A DNA stretch of 64,000 bases. Origin: Verticillium longisporum. Lineage: Eukaryota; Ascomycota; Sordariomycetes; Glomerellales; Plectosphaerellaceae. The position numbers were made by a program, and so were the translations under genes. Positions 43,670-55,411 of the stretch are shown here, one piece after another; within the stretch, counting starts at the first letter, position 1, and each line of letters starts with the position of its first letter. The stretch covers positions 372,001 through 436,000 of the forward strand of contig JAETXT010000005.1 in the NCBI GenBank assembly GCA_019188255.1, in the 5' to 3' direction. Under the pieces are notes generated by a model that saw only the letters and a list, made by a program, of their open reading frames with translations, did not search any database and was not told where the DNA came from.

Positions 43670-45430
43670 GGGCGTGTATCCCCCAGAGGAGGGGAATGGA
43701 GTCAGTATGCCATATGGCTGAAAGACACGAGGTTGACGAGGTTTGTGGATTCTCTGCCTACGGTTCTCGGGCACGTCGCTCGTGACCATCTGGGGAAGTA
43801 ATGCTTAGCCAATCGAAACACGATCATCTGGCAACAAATCGTTATGGCTGCCGACTCGCTTGACTTGACGCGACCCTGCATTACGTGGTACACCAGCACT
43901 GCATCCCACGTACTATATCGTGTCACCTGTTGTGGAACTGGAGCGACATGGCCCGGCATGGATCGCCAGGGGGTTTGCAGATCTCACAGCTTGTATACTA
44001 ATTGCATCTCACCAAGGTTCTTACTGAGGTATCGTGCAATACCTTGTGGCACATGAATGTTGCCAAATGTGAGGCAATAAGGTCGAGATGAGATGAAAAG
44101 CTAAACGGATCGTGCAGACGGTTAAAACTGGGCCTGACAAAGGGGATGGGTGTACTGCAGTGAAGCGATACCGAGGGTCGAAACGGTTGGGCTCCACCGC
44201 AAGTCTCCCATGGTGGTGTGATCGACGAACGGCACGGACAATTCCAAGGTCCCGCCAGTCCGTCACAATCATATCATCAATCCTTCGGGGAATGAGTGCT
44301 GTGGTGCGGTCTTTGAGGGATGGGTGCTCTTCGACCTTCGGAGCGTAGGTTTGGGTATGCATCGTCCTTTGAGCAGAACAATGTTGCTGAGCCTCGCAGG
44401 ACACATTGTCTCCGCGCCACACAAAGCCGTTGGCAGGCGCTGGCAGGCGCTGGCAGGCGCTGGCAGGCGTTGGCAGGCGTTGTGCTCTCATCAGTTGGGT
44501 TTCTTGGTGGAGTACCTGACGTGGTGGACGCCCGTCCACTCAGCCCCTGAAAGAAAACATTCTTAGTGGAGAGCAGCCCTGATCGCCAATGCACAATGGC
44601 TGCTGGCACACCGAATGGGGAAAATGGCATGACGACAACCTGCGCCTCGATAAGATAACGCGTACCGTCAGTCACACGACGTCGACTTGCCCACCGTAAC
44701 CCAAGACTTCAGCCAATCAAGGGTCCCCATCAGGCTCATTTCAGCTGTGGAGCATCCCACCGTAACAAGCTTCGGTGATACGTACCGAAAACCGCCAGGC
44801 ACCACAATCTCCCACTCCTAGTTTTTCTCCCATGAAGTTGCATCCACCAGCCCAGGAGCAGCAACCTTTTGGTGGCTCCCCTTGGCTCTCCCCCAGTCCG
44901 TCGAGGCCACTATCAAATCACCAAACCCCCTTCAGGGACTACCTTACTTACTTTGCCTTGTCTGTATCTCCCCTTGCTTTGGTCTGTTCCCCGTTTGCCT
45001 TTCATCCCCTCCCCGCCCGCTCGGTCGACCTTGCGATCCTCTCCCTCCTCCTTCTCCTCGAGTCCCTCTTCAACACGTCTCGCTGTTGCTACGAGCCATC
45101 ACCGCTCGTTCGGCTTCAATTGCGCTTTCAACATTGCGCTGAACCACTCCGTCGGCCGTCTTGTCCCACTGTCGACTGTCCACCGCCTCTTCGCCCACCC
45201 GGCGACTGAGCAGAACGGCCAATACCGAGCCGCAAAGTTGATCGAACGGCAACACGCACACAAACCGGAGTACGAAGCAGCAACACCATTGGGTCTAGCT
45301 GACTTGTGAAGGCGAAGTCGACGTACGTTCACCGTCCTTGAGCATTCTCATTGTCTTGGAATTTTGCCCGTTGCACCCCTCCCGACCCTCAGCGTGTCTT
45401 GCACGTGTCTCTCGTCCTCTCTCCTCTATC
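43670..45430. other. Intergenic region and upstream region of HMG-CoA reductase
   Basis: No gene recognised. It contains the 10 bp minisatellite at 44431-44480. From about 44880 to 45430 the + strand is C/T-rich and is probably promoter or 5' leader of HMG-CoA reductase. Confidence 0.45.
44431..44480. repeat. 10 bp minisatellite, 5 copies
   Basis: Five uninterrupted copies of TGGCAGGCGC; the last two end in T instead of C. Confidence 0.95.
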
Positions 45431-45634
45431 ATGGCGTGTCATCCCCCAAGAAACTCGTTTCCCACAATCATAACCACGAATGGACGAGGCATCGTCACAA
45501 GCCAAATGCTCACAAGAAAAATCACAGATTCCACCGACGCCGCCGATCCGAGTCCGAACCCACCCTCCGATCTCCGAGATCCCCTCAATGTCGTCGTAAC
45601 CTCCGAGTCCACCTCTCCGATACCGTCGCCATGA
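45431..45634 (+). promoter_or_regulatory. Upstream ORF overlapping the HMG-CoA reductase start
   Basis: A 67-codon ORF ([13 protein letters not shown]...) begins in a strong context (ATCATGG) and ends in TGA at 45632-45634. Its stop overlaps the HMG-CoA reductase ATG (45631) as ATGA. It is in another frame and matches no family I know. It could limit translation of the main ORF, with termination-reinitiation as the way through. It is relevant only if it lies in the mature leader; an unseen leader intron could remove it. Confidence 0.5.
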
Positions 45635-48600
45635 TCTCGTCCGCCCTCTTCCCTCGCCGTTTCCGCGGCGAGCAGCCCCAGGCGCAACCGGCCGCGCCCT
45701 CTTGGATCAGCAAAAAGTCCACGCCCATCCTGCAATTCTTCTCCTCCCTCGCCTGCTCCCACCCCATCCACACTGTTGTCATCGTTGCTGTTCTGGCGAG
45801 CTCCTCGTACGTGGGGCTCCTCCAGGAGAGCCTCTTCGATGCTACCACCTCGGTGCGCAAGGCCGACTGGTCCTCCCTGACCGAAGGCAGCCGTCGCCTG
45901 CAGGTTGGCCCCGAGACCAACTGGAAGTGGCAGAACGTCGACCAGGATGTCGTGCCCGCCAGCGATGTCGAGCACCTTGCCCTCCTGACGCTGGTCTTCC
46001 CTGAATCGCACTCGGCCGAGAGTGCAAATACCGCGCCGAGGGCCCACGCCGTCCCCTTCCCGCAGAACCTCTCCGTCACCCCGCTGCCCCAGACTTCCAA
46101 CTCCCTGACCGCCTATTCTCAGGACAGCGCCCTGGCCTTCTCTCTGCCCTTCGACCAAGCTCCCGAGTTCCTCGCCTCCGTCCAGGAGATCCCTGACGAT
46201 GCCAACAATGAGTCGCGCGAGACGCAGCATGGCCACGAGTCCAAGATGTGGATCATGAAAGCGGCCAGGGTCAACACCAGGAACAGCTACATCCGCTGGT
46301 TCACCAACGGCTGGACCGAGTTCCTCGACCTGCTCAAGAACGCCGAGACTCTCGACATTGTCATCATGGTGCTTGGGTACCTGTCCATGCATTTGACCTT
46401 TGTCTCGCTGTTCCTCTCCATGCGCCGGATGGGTTCCAACTTTTGGCTCTTCACCAATGTCCTCTTCTCGTCCGTCTTCGCCTTTCTCTTCGGCCTCATC
46501 GTGACGACCAAGCTCGGCGTGCCCATCTCCATGGTCTTGCTGTCCGAGGGTCTGCCCTTCCTGGTTGTCACCATTGGCTTCGAGAAGAACATTGTCCTGA
46601 CCCGTGCCGTTCTGTCCCACGCCATTGAGCACCGCCGTCCCCAGGACAAGGACGACAAGAAGTCCAAGAAGAAGGCTTGGGAGGTCTCGTCGTCCAACGT
46701 CATCCAGTACGCTGTTCAGGCCGCCATCAAGGAGAACGGCTACGAGATTGTTCGCGACTACGCTGTCGAGATCGGTGTCCTCATCCTTGGCGCGGCCTCT
46801 GGTGTCCAGGGCGGTCTCCAGCAGTTCTGCTTCCTCGCCGCTTGGATCCTGTTCTTCGACTGCATCCTGCTCTTCTCCTTCTACACCGCCATTCTCAGCA
46901 TCAAGCTCGAGATTAACCGCATCAAGCGCCACGTGCAGATGCGTCGCGCTCTCGAGGACGACGGTGTCAGCCGCCGCGTGGCCGAGAATGTTGCCAGCGG
47001 CAACGACTGGCCCGGCAGTGACGACAAGGCCGCCAAGGACACCTCGCTGTTCGGCAAGCAGATGAAGGGCAGCAACGTTCCCAAGTTCAAGGTCCTCATG
47101 GTGACTGGCTTCGTGCTGATCAACGTCATCAACATCTGCACCATACCCTTTAGGAACGCCGGCAGCATCACCAGCCTTTCCTCGTGGACTGGTGGCCTCA
47201 GCGCCGTCGTGACCTCGCCGCCCGTCGACCCTTTCAAGGTCGCCTCCAACGGCCTCGATGCCATTCTCGAGTCCGCCAAGGCCAACGGCCGGGCGACCAT
47301 GGTCACAGTCCTCACGACCATCAAGTACGAACTCGAGTTCCCCTCGATTCACTATGGTCTACCCCGTATGGCGGACGAGCTCGGCTACGACAGCTACGGC
47401 GTTGGTGGACGCATGGTCGGCAGCCTGCTTACGAGCCTCGAGGACCCCATTCTCTCCAAGTGGATGTGGGTCGCTCTCATCATGAGCGTCGCCCTCAACG
47501 GCTACCTGTTCAACGTTGCGCGCTGGGGTATCAAGGACCCCAACGTGTCTGATCACCCCATCGATCGCAAGGAGCTTGCCCGTGCCGAAAAGTTCAATGA
47601 GACTGGCTCCGCCACTCTGCCTCTGGGCGAGTACCTGCCGCCTCCCACACCCGCGCCGCAGCCCATCACCCCCGCTTCCACCGATGACGAGTCTGACGCG
47701 CTGGCCATGAGGCAAATCAAGTCTTCCGAGCCCTCGAGCCCTGGCGAGAAGCGCAGCTTCCCCGAGCTGGACAAGATGCTGGCCGAGAAGCGCGCCCCTG
47801 AGATGACTGACGACGAGATTGTCGCCATGTCGATGCGCGGCAAGATTCCCGGTTATGCTCTCGAGCGCACCCTCAAGGACTTTACCAGGGCCGTCAAAAT
47901 TCGTCGTTCCATCATCTCCCAGACCAAGGCCACCTCTGACATCACCAACGTCCTCGAGCGCTCCAAGCTCCCCTACGAGCACTACAACTGGGAGCGCGTC
48001 TTTGGCGCCTGCTGCGAGAACGTCATCGGATACATGCCTCTTCCCGTCGGCGTTGCCGGCCCTCTTGTTATCGATGGTGTCAGCTACTTCATCCCCATGG
48101 CCACCACCGAGGGTGTTCTCGTCGCCAGTACCAGCCGAGGCTGCAAGGCTATCAACTCTGGTGGCGGTGCCGTTACTGTTTTGACTGGTGACGGCATGAC
48201 CCGTGGACCCTGTGTCAGTTTCGAGACGCTCGAGCGTGCCGGTGCCGCCAAGATCTGGCTCGACTCCGAAGCCGGCCACGGCGTGATGAAGAAGGCTTTC
48301 AACTCTACGAGCAACTTTGCCCGCCTGCAGTCCATGAAGACAGCCATTGCCGGTACCAAGCTGTACATCCGCTTCAAGACCACCACCGGTGACGCCATGG
48401 GCATGAACATGATTTCAAAGGGTGTCGAGCACGCGCTTGATGTCATGATGAGCGAGGGCTTTGAGGACATGAATATTGTATCCGTCTCCGGTAACTTCTG
48501 CATTGACAAGAAGCCTGCCGCCATTAACTGGATTGATGGCCGTGGCAAGAGCGTTGTGGCCGAGGCCATTATCCCCGCCGATGTCGTTCGCGACGTTCTC

Positions 48601-49232
48601 AAGTCTGACGTTGACACGCTGGTTGATCTCAACATCTCGAAGAACCTCATCGGATCTGCCATGGCTGCCTCGGTGGGAGGTTTCAACGCCCACGCCGCCA
48701 ACATTGTCGCCGCCATTTTCCTCGCCACAGGACAGGACCCCGCGCAGGTTGTCGAAAGCGCCAACTGCATCACCATTATGCAAAAGTAAGTCATTTCGCT
48801 TCTTTGGTTTGAATATTGCTAACGTCGTGCAGCCTCCGCGGCTCTCTTCAAATCTCCGTCTCCATGCCGTCCATTGAAGTCGGCACCCTCGGTGGCGGCA
48901 CCATCCTCGAGCCCCAGGCCGCCATGCTCGACATGCTCGGCGTTCGCGGACCCCACCCTACGACGCCCGGTGAAAATGCCCGCCGCCTCGCTCGCATCGT
49001 TGCCGCGGCCACCCTGGCCGGCGAGCTGTCCCTTTGCAGCGCTCTTGCGGCTGGCCACCTTGTCAAGGCCCACATGCAGCACAACCGCTCCGCGCCACCG
49101 ACGAGGAGCACCACGCCCGCTCCGGCGAGCGGCACGATGACACCCGTCGGCCTGGCCATGACGAGCGCTGTTGAGAAGGCTGCTTCCTCATCAAAGCTGA
49201 GCGCCGCCGCTACGGAACGCGCGCGCCGATAG
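45631..49232 (+). CDS. HMG1: HMG-CoA reductase
   Basis: Exons 45631-48785 and 48833-49232. The intron has a GTAAGT donor and a GCTAAC branch, and the join gives [23 protein letters not shown]. The protein is 1,184 residues. The start [14 protein letters not shown] is the usual one in filamentous fungi. An N-terminal membrane region (first helix at about residue 45, [18 protein letters not shown]) includes the sterol-sensing-like helices ([16 protein letters not shown] to [15 protein letters not shown]). A linker leads to the catalytic domain from about residue 720: [16 protein letters not shown], Glu in [14 protein letters not shown], Asp in TGDAMGMNM and the catalytic His in [13 protein letters not shown]. 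An ER enzyme making mevalonate, the committed step to ergosterol and isoprenoids. Confidence 0.97.
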
Positions 49233-50066
49233 ATGATTTTGTTTCGGATCTTCTTTGTCCACCAGGCTCGGCTGATTCGTTCTTTGCCGGGTCTGGCCAA
49301 TGCGGGCTGGGCCTTGTCATTCTGACCGGGCTGAGCCTGTACATAATGCATTATTTCCACCCTCATCGTGGGGCGTAGATGTAGCGCTCCTGTGGCGAGC
49401 ACTACGCCTCACACAACACTATATAATATCAGACAACAGCAGAGCACAGACATGCAAACGCAAACACATATATCACACTGCAGGAGTTGGAACAGGCAAA
49501 TGGGCCTGGAGGTAGAAAAGTGAGTGGTCAGGAATAGAGAGCGTCGGTTCTACTATGCATTCGCTACAAGCTCCGTGGCTGGTGGTGGTGAGAGGTGGTC
49601 AGAGTAGGAGTGGTAGAGAGGTGGGCACTTTTCGTGCGGCTGGCATAGCCGGCCTAAGTAGGGTGAATGGATTTACAGTTCAATACAGTTGGTGTGGTGC
49701 CATGCGTGCTTGGGATGGGACTTCGATGGCCGCCAGTCGGCATGACATCGCTCAAGCCGTACCAAGTGATACTTACCTGCCGGCCGAAATCGTTCTTCCT
49801 TGAGCTCGATGCTGCGACCTGATGACATGGTCAGGATAAAGGTCGACAACGGGATTACTGCCCACACGACGCCGTCGCAAGGTTCGGTAGGTGGTCATTT
49901 TCACATTTCAAACACAAGATGTCAAGGTGGTCGGGCAGAAAACATTTATTGTGAAGAGCTAATCATAATCTCATTCAAGGTCCGTAGGTAGAAGCGAAGC
50001 TGACCGGTTGCCAGTTTTCGGAATTAAGGATTGCGTGCTTTTGGTCGAGTAAAGATATTAAACCCC
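49233..50066. other. Convergent 3' region, no gene seen
   Basis: Between HMG-CoA reductase and the repeat protein. Only short ORFs without support. Confidence 0.5.
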
Positions 50067-51209
50067 TTACTGGGTCTTGTTCTCCTCCTCAGGCTTGACG
50101 TGGAGGATGCCGGGGATGAGAGCACCGCCGAGAAGGCCGCCCTTCTTCTCGCCGCCGCCGGTAAGACCACCAAGGAGCTGCTCAAGGAGATCACTAATGG
50201 GATCCTCTTCGCGGGCCTGGACCTTGTTCATCTGCTCCTCAGGCTTGACGTTCAGGATGCCGGGGATGAGAGCACCGCCGAGAAGGCCACCCGTCTTCTC
50301 GCCGCCGGTAAGACCACCAAGAAGTTGCTCAAGGAGATCAGTGATGGGATCCTCCTCACGGGCCTGGACCTTGGACTCTTCAGGCTTGACATTGAGGATG
50401 CCGGGGATGAGAGCACCGCCAAGGAGACCACCCTTCTTCTCGCCGCCGGTAAGACCACCAAGAAGTTGCTCAAGGAGATCAGTGATGGGATCCTCCTCAC
50501 GGGCCTGGACCTTGGACTCTTCAGGCTTGACATTGAGGATACCGGGAATAAGGGCACCGCCGAGGAGGCCACCCTTCTTCTCGCCGCCGCCAAGACCGCC
50601 GAGGAGCTGCTCAAGGAGATCAGTGATGGGATCCTCCTCACGAGCCTGAATCTTGTTGACCTCCTCAGGCTTGACGTTGAGGATGCCAGGGATGAGAGCA
50701 CCGCCGAGGAGGCCGCCCTTCTTACCACCGGCACCGCCGAGAAGCTGCTTAAGAAGGTCGAGAATGGGATCCTCCTCACGGGCCTGGATCTTGTTGACCT
50801 CCTCAGGCTTGACGTTGAGGATGCCCGGAATGAGAGCACCGCCGAGGAGGCCGCCCTTCTTACCACTGGCACCGCCGAGAAGCTGCTTGAGAAGGTCAAG
50901 AATGGGGTCCTCCTCACGAGCCTGAAGCTTGTTCATCTCGTCAGGCTTGACGTTGAGGATACCGGGGATGAGGGCGCCGCCGAGGAGGCCACCCTTCTTG
51001 TCGCCGCCAGCAAGGCCGAGAATCTGCTTGAGAAGATCGGCAATAGGATCCTCCTCACGGGCTTGGATCTTGTTCTCCTCCTCAGGCTTGACGTTGAGGA
51101 TGCCAGGGATGAGGGCACCGCCGAGGAGGCCACCCTGCTTGTCGCCGCCGGCAGCTCCACCGAGAATCTGCTTGAGAAGATCGGTGATGGGGTCCTCCTC
51201 ACGGGCCTG
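50067..51209 (-). repeat. Eight in-frame coding repeats of 138-147 bp
   Basis: Units on the minus strand: 51209-51066, 51065-50925, 50924-50787, 50786-50649, 50648-50508, 50507-50367, 50366-50220 and 50219-50067 (to the stop). Length differences are multiples of three and fall in the Gly-rich turn and the linker. Units 3-4 and 5-6-7 resemble each other most, which points to recent local duplication. Confidence 0.93.
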
Positions 51210-52104
51210 AAGCTTGTTCTCCTCTTGGAGGCTCTTCAGCATGTTGATGACGGAAGCGACAGTCTCGGCGTCCATGTTACGGATGGGAAGAATGTTACCC
51301 AGGATGTCGGTCGCAGCGTCAGTGATGCCACCAATGATGCCAGTGGCAGCGTCGACAAGGCCGCCAGCGGCACCAGAGACACCAGAGGCGGCACCAGAAG
51401 CAGCACCGGTGGCGCCACCAAGAAGACCCTCGAGGTCAAGAGCCTCGGTGACCTCGCTCAGAGCAGAGCCGAGAACACCGGTGGCCTCGTCTGCGACGCT
51501 GCTGGCGGTGCTGGAGGCCTTGTCGGCCTTGTCGCGGGCAGCGCTCGTGGCATCTTCAGCGGCACCCTTGGCGCCGTCGGCAGCGCCCTTGACGGCATCG
51601 GTGATATCGCTCAGCTGGCGGCGGTTGTGGCGACGACGGGCACCCTTGGCGACGGCCACGCCAGGCGTCACGGAGATGGGGATGGGGAGGTCCTTGGTGA
51701 GCCCGCTAGCAACACCCGTGACGGAGCCGACGACGTCCTTGGGGATGTCAGCGCTGGCGCCGGCGCCGCCAGTCAGACCGCCGAGGCTGCCGAGCAGGGC
51801 GTCAACGGCGTCAGTGGCACCGTCAACGACACCGCCGGGGCCGGTGATGCCCTGTGTGAGCCCGCTGGTTGCGCCGCCAGTGAGGCCGTCAACGAGGCCT
51901 GTTGCGGAGCCAGCCACGCCATCAACTGTGTTTCCCAGGCTTCCAGCGTCTGTTCAAGTCAGCTTGTTGTTCGGCACGGGAGTCGAGGTATCGTGAAAAC
52001 TCACCGACAGGCACCTGGCGAGCCTCGTTGCCGGCAGGCGCAGTCATGGAGGGGGTGATGAAGCCGGCCAGGGCGAGGGCCGTGATGGTAGCCTTGGAAT
52101 GCAT
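50067..52104 (-). CDS. Secreted protein with eight 46-49 residue tandem repeats
   Basis: Two exons on the minus strand, 52104-52005 and 51949-50067. The GTGAGT donor and AACAG acceptor join QVPV to DAGSLGNTVDGV. The protein is 660 residues. Residues 1-21 look like a signal peptide (MHSKATITALALAGFITPSM). Residues 30-130 are Gly/Ala/Thr-rich. A multi-basic site (KGARRRHNRR, then QLSD) ends at residue 144 and suits Kex2 cleavage. Residues 145-235 are Ala/Lys/Asp-rich and LEA-like (GAKGAAEDATSAARDKADKA). From residue 281 to the end run eight repeats. Each begins QAREEDPI, continues DLL(K/E)Q(L/I)LG with a Gly-rich turn, then KK or a variant, an invariant GGLLGGALIPGIL and a tail VKP(E/D)E. I know no named family. 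A surface-active or processed repeat precursor is plausible but unproven. Confidence 0.85.
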
Positions 52105-52244
52105 GATTGCGATCTTCGAGTCCCAGCTTCTATGTGTTTGTTTTGTTTTGCTGAAGATGGGAGAGGAGGAGGGGGAGGAAGATGCGGATGGTGCTGGATG
52201 AGGAACAGGAGGAAAGCGAGAAGATGGTGGCGCCACAACCTCTG

Positions 52245-52251
52245 TTATATA
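52245..52251 (-). promoter_or_regulatory. TATA box of the repeat-protein gene
   Basis: TATATAA on the minus strand, about 140 bases upstream of the ATG at 52104. Confidence 0.5.
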
Positions 52252-55200
52252 GCCATAATTCTCACCATCCTATCCATTGTCAGAGATTATTCCTGACTCC
52301 CAGGTGGCAGCAAGCACGCGCTGCGAGTCGCCATGTTCCCTCATCACCAGGCCAGGGCAGCACTCGAAGCTGCGTCGCGCCGAAGGGTGCATTCCAGGAT
52401 CGCGAAGAATTCAACATCGTCGATCCTGCGGTAGGGTGTGACATGTCTCAGCGGGCGGCAGTCGAAGGAGAGACATTTTCGGCAGATCGAATTTTTGGCG
52501 GGGGATGTGATGGGACCTAAAATAAAGATAGTGAGACACATTGCTGACGCGGGCCTCTCTGCGGTTGAGACGGCGCCTGCCAGGTCAGGGAGCGCTCCCT
52601 TCATGCCTGGCGACACGACGCCGACGACCCGTGATGGTGCGAGCTTGACTGTATTGGCACTGCGAGGTGATGATCACGGCGTTCCTGAACACAGTTGGAC
52701 GGAGATGTGCAAGAACCTGATGCTGTATGCTACCAGAGAGAGTGTCAGTTCAGAGGCCTGAGGTTTGTCGACTCGACGTGCCCCCCGTCAACATAGTCAG
52801 TCGACCCCGCCCGAGTCTGGCAAAATTTGGTATCATCACGGCCTGACTTCATCTGCGCGATGAGGTCTGGCACCGAATGATGAAGTCACCATGGCAATGA
52901 GCCGTCCAGGATGGAATGTTGAGGAGCTGTGAATAGGTCCTCGCTAGGACGGGGCTTCCCCGGACTGACAGAACCTTAACATTGCTCACAATGGTGTCAA
53001 TCACTGGGAGCAGGACGGGACGCTAACAGCCCCCACGGGAATCGAAATCCCGCGCTTGTGATGGCTCGAGAATGCGCCTGTGGACCTGATGGTGTATTGC
53101 GGGACGACGCCCGGTCAACGTCATGTCGGCACGGGTGCGGCTGGCCGGAGCCTTGTCGAGGCTCCCCAGGCAACAACGGCGCATGGACTAGGCCGCGTAG
53201 TTGTCACTCTAACTATGTAGACTTAGGTTTACGGGTTGCTGGAACTGCTCCCGTGGTAGCTGATATAAGGAAGTGTTGAGGCTCAAAAACGCCGAGACCA
53301 GTCCGGCCAATGGCGTGTCGGATCGAGTTGGACAGAGCTGAAAGCATGGACGACGGGGCCATAGCTCCCGACGGCTGGATTTTAGCCAGGTGCCTCGCGG
53401 GGGTTCGGTCTGTACCTTGCGTGGATAAAATAACGTGCCCAATGTTGGACGGTGCGTTGTGACTGGCTGTTTCGACAGGTAAAGCTTGACAAGCGTGTGA
53501 CAGTGTGAAACAACGAGGCGGAGGTGTCGGAACTTTGGATTCCGTCATATTTGTTGACATTCGAACACAAAACTCGTGCTCGTAAATATCGCGACGATAC
53601 GAAGGCGGGCTTGGGACGGAATATGCCACCGTGATGTGGAGAGCAGTGCCCGCCGCCGCGACAGCCTCCATCGTCATTCTGTGAGTTAGATACGGCTGCG
53701 TACTGGCCCACTGGCGATGCTGCGAACGAGGGCTCAACAAAAACCTGTTTGTAGGGGAGGACGTATTGTTTGCAGCATCTCTATGGGTTTTGTGAGAGGA
53801 ATTTGCCGTGGTGCGACCGAACACTTGGGCTGGCCTCAACATTGTCGACGACATGTCGCGATCCACGATCTGTAGTAGCAGCGTGGGACAGCGACAGGCG
53901 ATGTAGATTGCTCCGAGCTCCTTGCTCGCAGCTAGAATGCTCGCAGCTAGAAGGTGTTTGACGTGGTGTTTCTTTTCCTCTTGTTTTCTCTGCATTTGAT
54001 TCTGAAAAACAGAATGTCAATAAGATAGATGGGCAAATTGTCATAAATTGACGGAATTCAATGGGCGAGCTGTGCAAACTCAGGATAGGCACCACATAAG
54101 TTCTCTATGTAAATAAAAAAGAACAAAAGAATGACAATGATGGCCTCAAACAGGGAGCATGAGCCAAAGGAAACGCCTCCTGCTTGCCATTCCTACGGAA
54201 TATGGACTGGACGATGCTGGCCATGGGAACCAGAATGACGTGACAGATACTTTTGCCTCCGCGCGATGCGACGACCCACCCCGTCTTCGGCAGGGCTTGT
54301 CATCCCGATCATGGCCGTCCCGGTGACACACGGAGATGCGATGCCCAAACATTTCGGAGGCTCAGCGGAAGCCACACTGGGTCTTCGGCCTCGAACGCCG
54401 AACCGGACGGTCCCGGCCTTGTCGGTCTGACTCATCACGGAGAGCCGGCACATGGTGTGTGCGCCCTCTGGCGACTCGCGCTGTTCGGGGCTTAGGCCGC
54501 ATGGATTGTCGGCAAAGCGGCACAAATGCGGGCCGACGTCACCACTTTATCGGACAGACAGGGTGGGGAGCTTGGGCAGGGGCTTGGGCAGGGGCAACGG
54601 GGAAAGGAGGGCGGGTGCAGTGCACAGTCGGATGCACCTGGCCTGAGAGCATGCATTTGGGGGGCTCCTTCTTCTCTCGGGGACTCTATCGTCAACTCCC
54701 AATTATCGTCGTGGATGATGCTTTGGCGATGCGCTCTCATGTTTCTGACTCACGATTTACTTGTACACCTCGGCCACCCCATCACCGACATCCGACACCA
54801 ATATGACGAACCACTTGATGGACGTCGTGCTTCCCAAGATGGAAGGCCCCATGCATGGCATTACACGAATCGCTAGGGGAGAAGAGTCCTAGCGTTGCTG
54901 CACCCCACCAACCCGCGCACCACGCCAACACGATGACTGGATCACCCATGCGGTTTTGATAAGCTTAGGAATCAGAACCCTGTGACGCCCCGAACCAGCA
55001 TCTTTTTCTTTCGCTCGGGGATTTCTCTTCGTGCGTCTCTGCGGTCCATTTCTCCGTGCGTCTCTGCGGTCCATTTCTCTTTGCGCTTTTCTCTGCAACA
55101 ACCCTTCCTCAGCTTGAGCCTGAGCCAGCGCGCCTGACCGAAACCATCGTCATAATCCCATCAGTCGAATGTCTCTTCAGAAAACCGACACGTACCGACA

Positions 55201-55411
55201 CGCAGACAACGACTTGCTGCCGACGACGCCTGCGACTTCCATCTCGTAGCGAATCCTCAAAGGCATATAGCTGGCTTCCAGGAACACATTACGACGCACA
55301 GGGTGGAATAGCTCGCCAGGTGCTCACGCACATCGGGACGACAGTCATCTTCCCCCTTAGATTGGACACAGCACCATTGCTCTGCTCCGGCGCCCGGCAG
55401 AGTTCTCTGCA
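52252..55411. other. 3.2 kb intergenic region, no supported gene
   Basis: The longest frame (53213-53995, minus, 260 codons) matches nothing I know, has no domain-like pattern and starts in low-complexity sequence, so I do not call it. A 25 bp direct repeat lies at 55030-55079, in the likely leader of the MFS gene. A tRNA-like T-arm near 53030-53060 has no cloverleaf around it. Confidence 0.4.
55030..55079. repeat. 25 bp tandem duplication
   Basis: Two exact adjacent copies of a 25-base unit starting CGTGCGTCTCTGCGGTCC, 330-380 bases upstream of the MFS transporter start. Confidence 0.9.

Noticed and set aside
45439..47352. 637-codon minus-strand ORF opposite HMG-CoA reductase
   Set aside because: Antisense shadow of a conserved gene, with no domain.
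50031..52058. 675-codon ORF on the plus strand opposite the repeat protein
   Set aside because: It mirrors the repeats of the minus-strand gene. The minus strand has a signal peptide, a good intron and a TATA box; this one has none.
50067..52104. Dikaritin/ustiloxin-type RiPP precursor
   Set aside because: The repeats lack KR-flanked cores, and no UstYa-type, tyrosinase or peptidase gene is nearby.
53020..53110. tRNA-like T-arm (GGGATTTCGATTCCC on the minus strand)
   Set aside because: The loop does not fit the T54-T55-C56 pattern with a 5 bp stem, and no matching acceptor or anticodon arm is found upstream.
53213..53995. 260-codon minus-strand ORF
   Set aside because: No recognisable domain, no supporting exon structure and ordinary chance composition.
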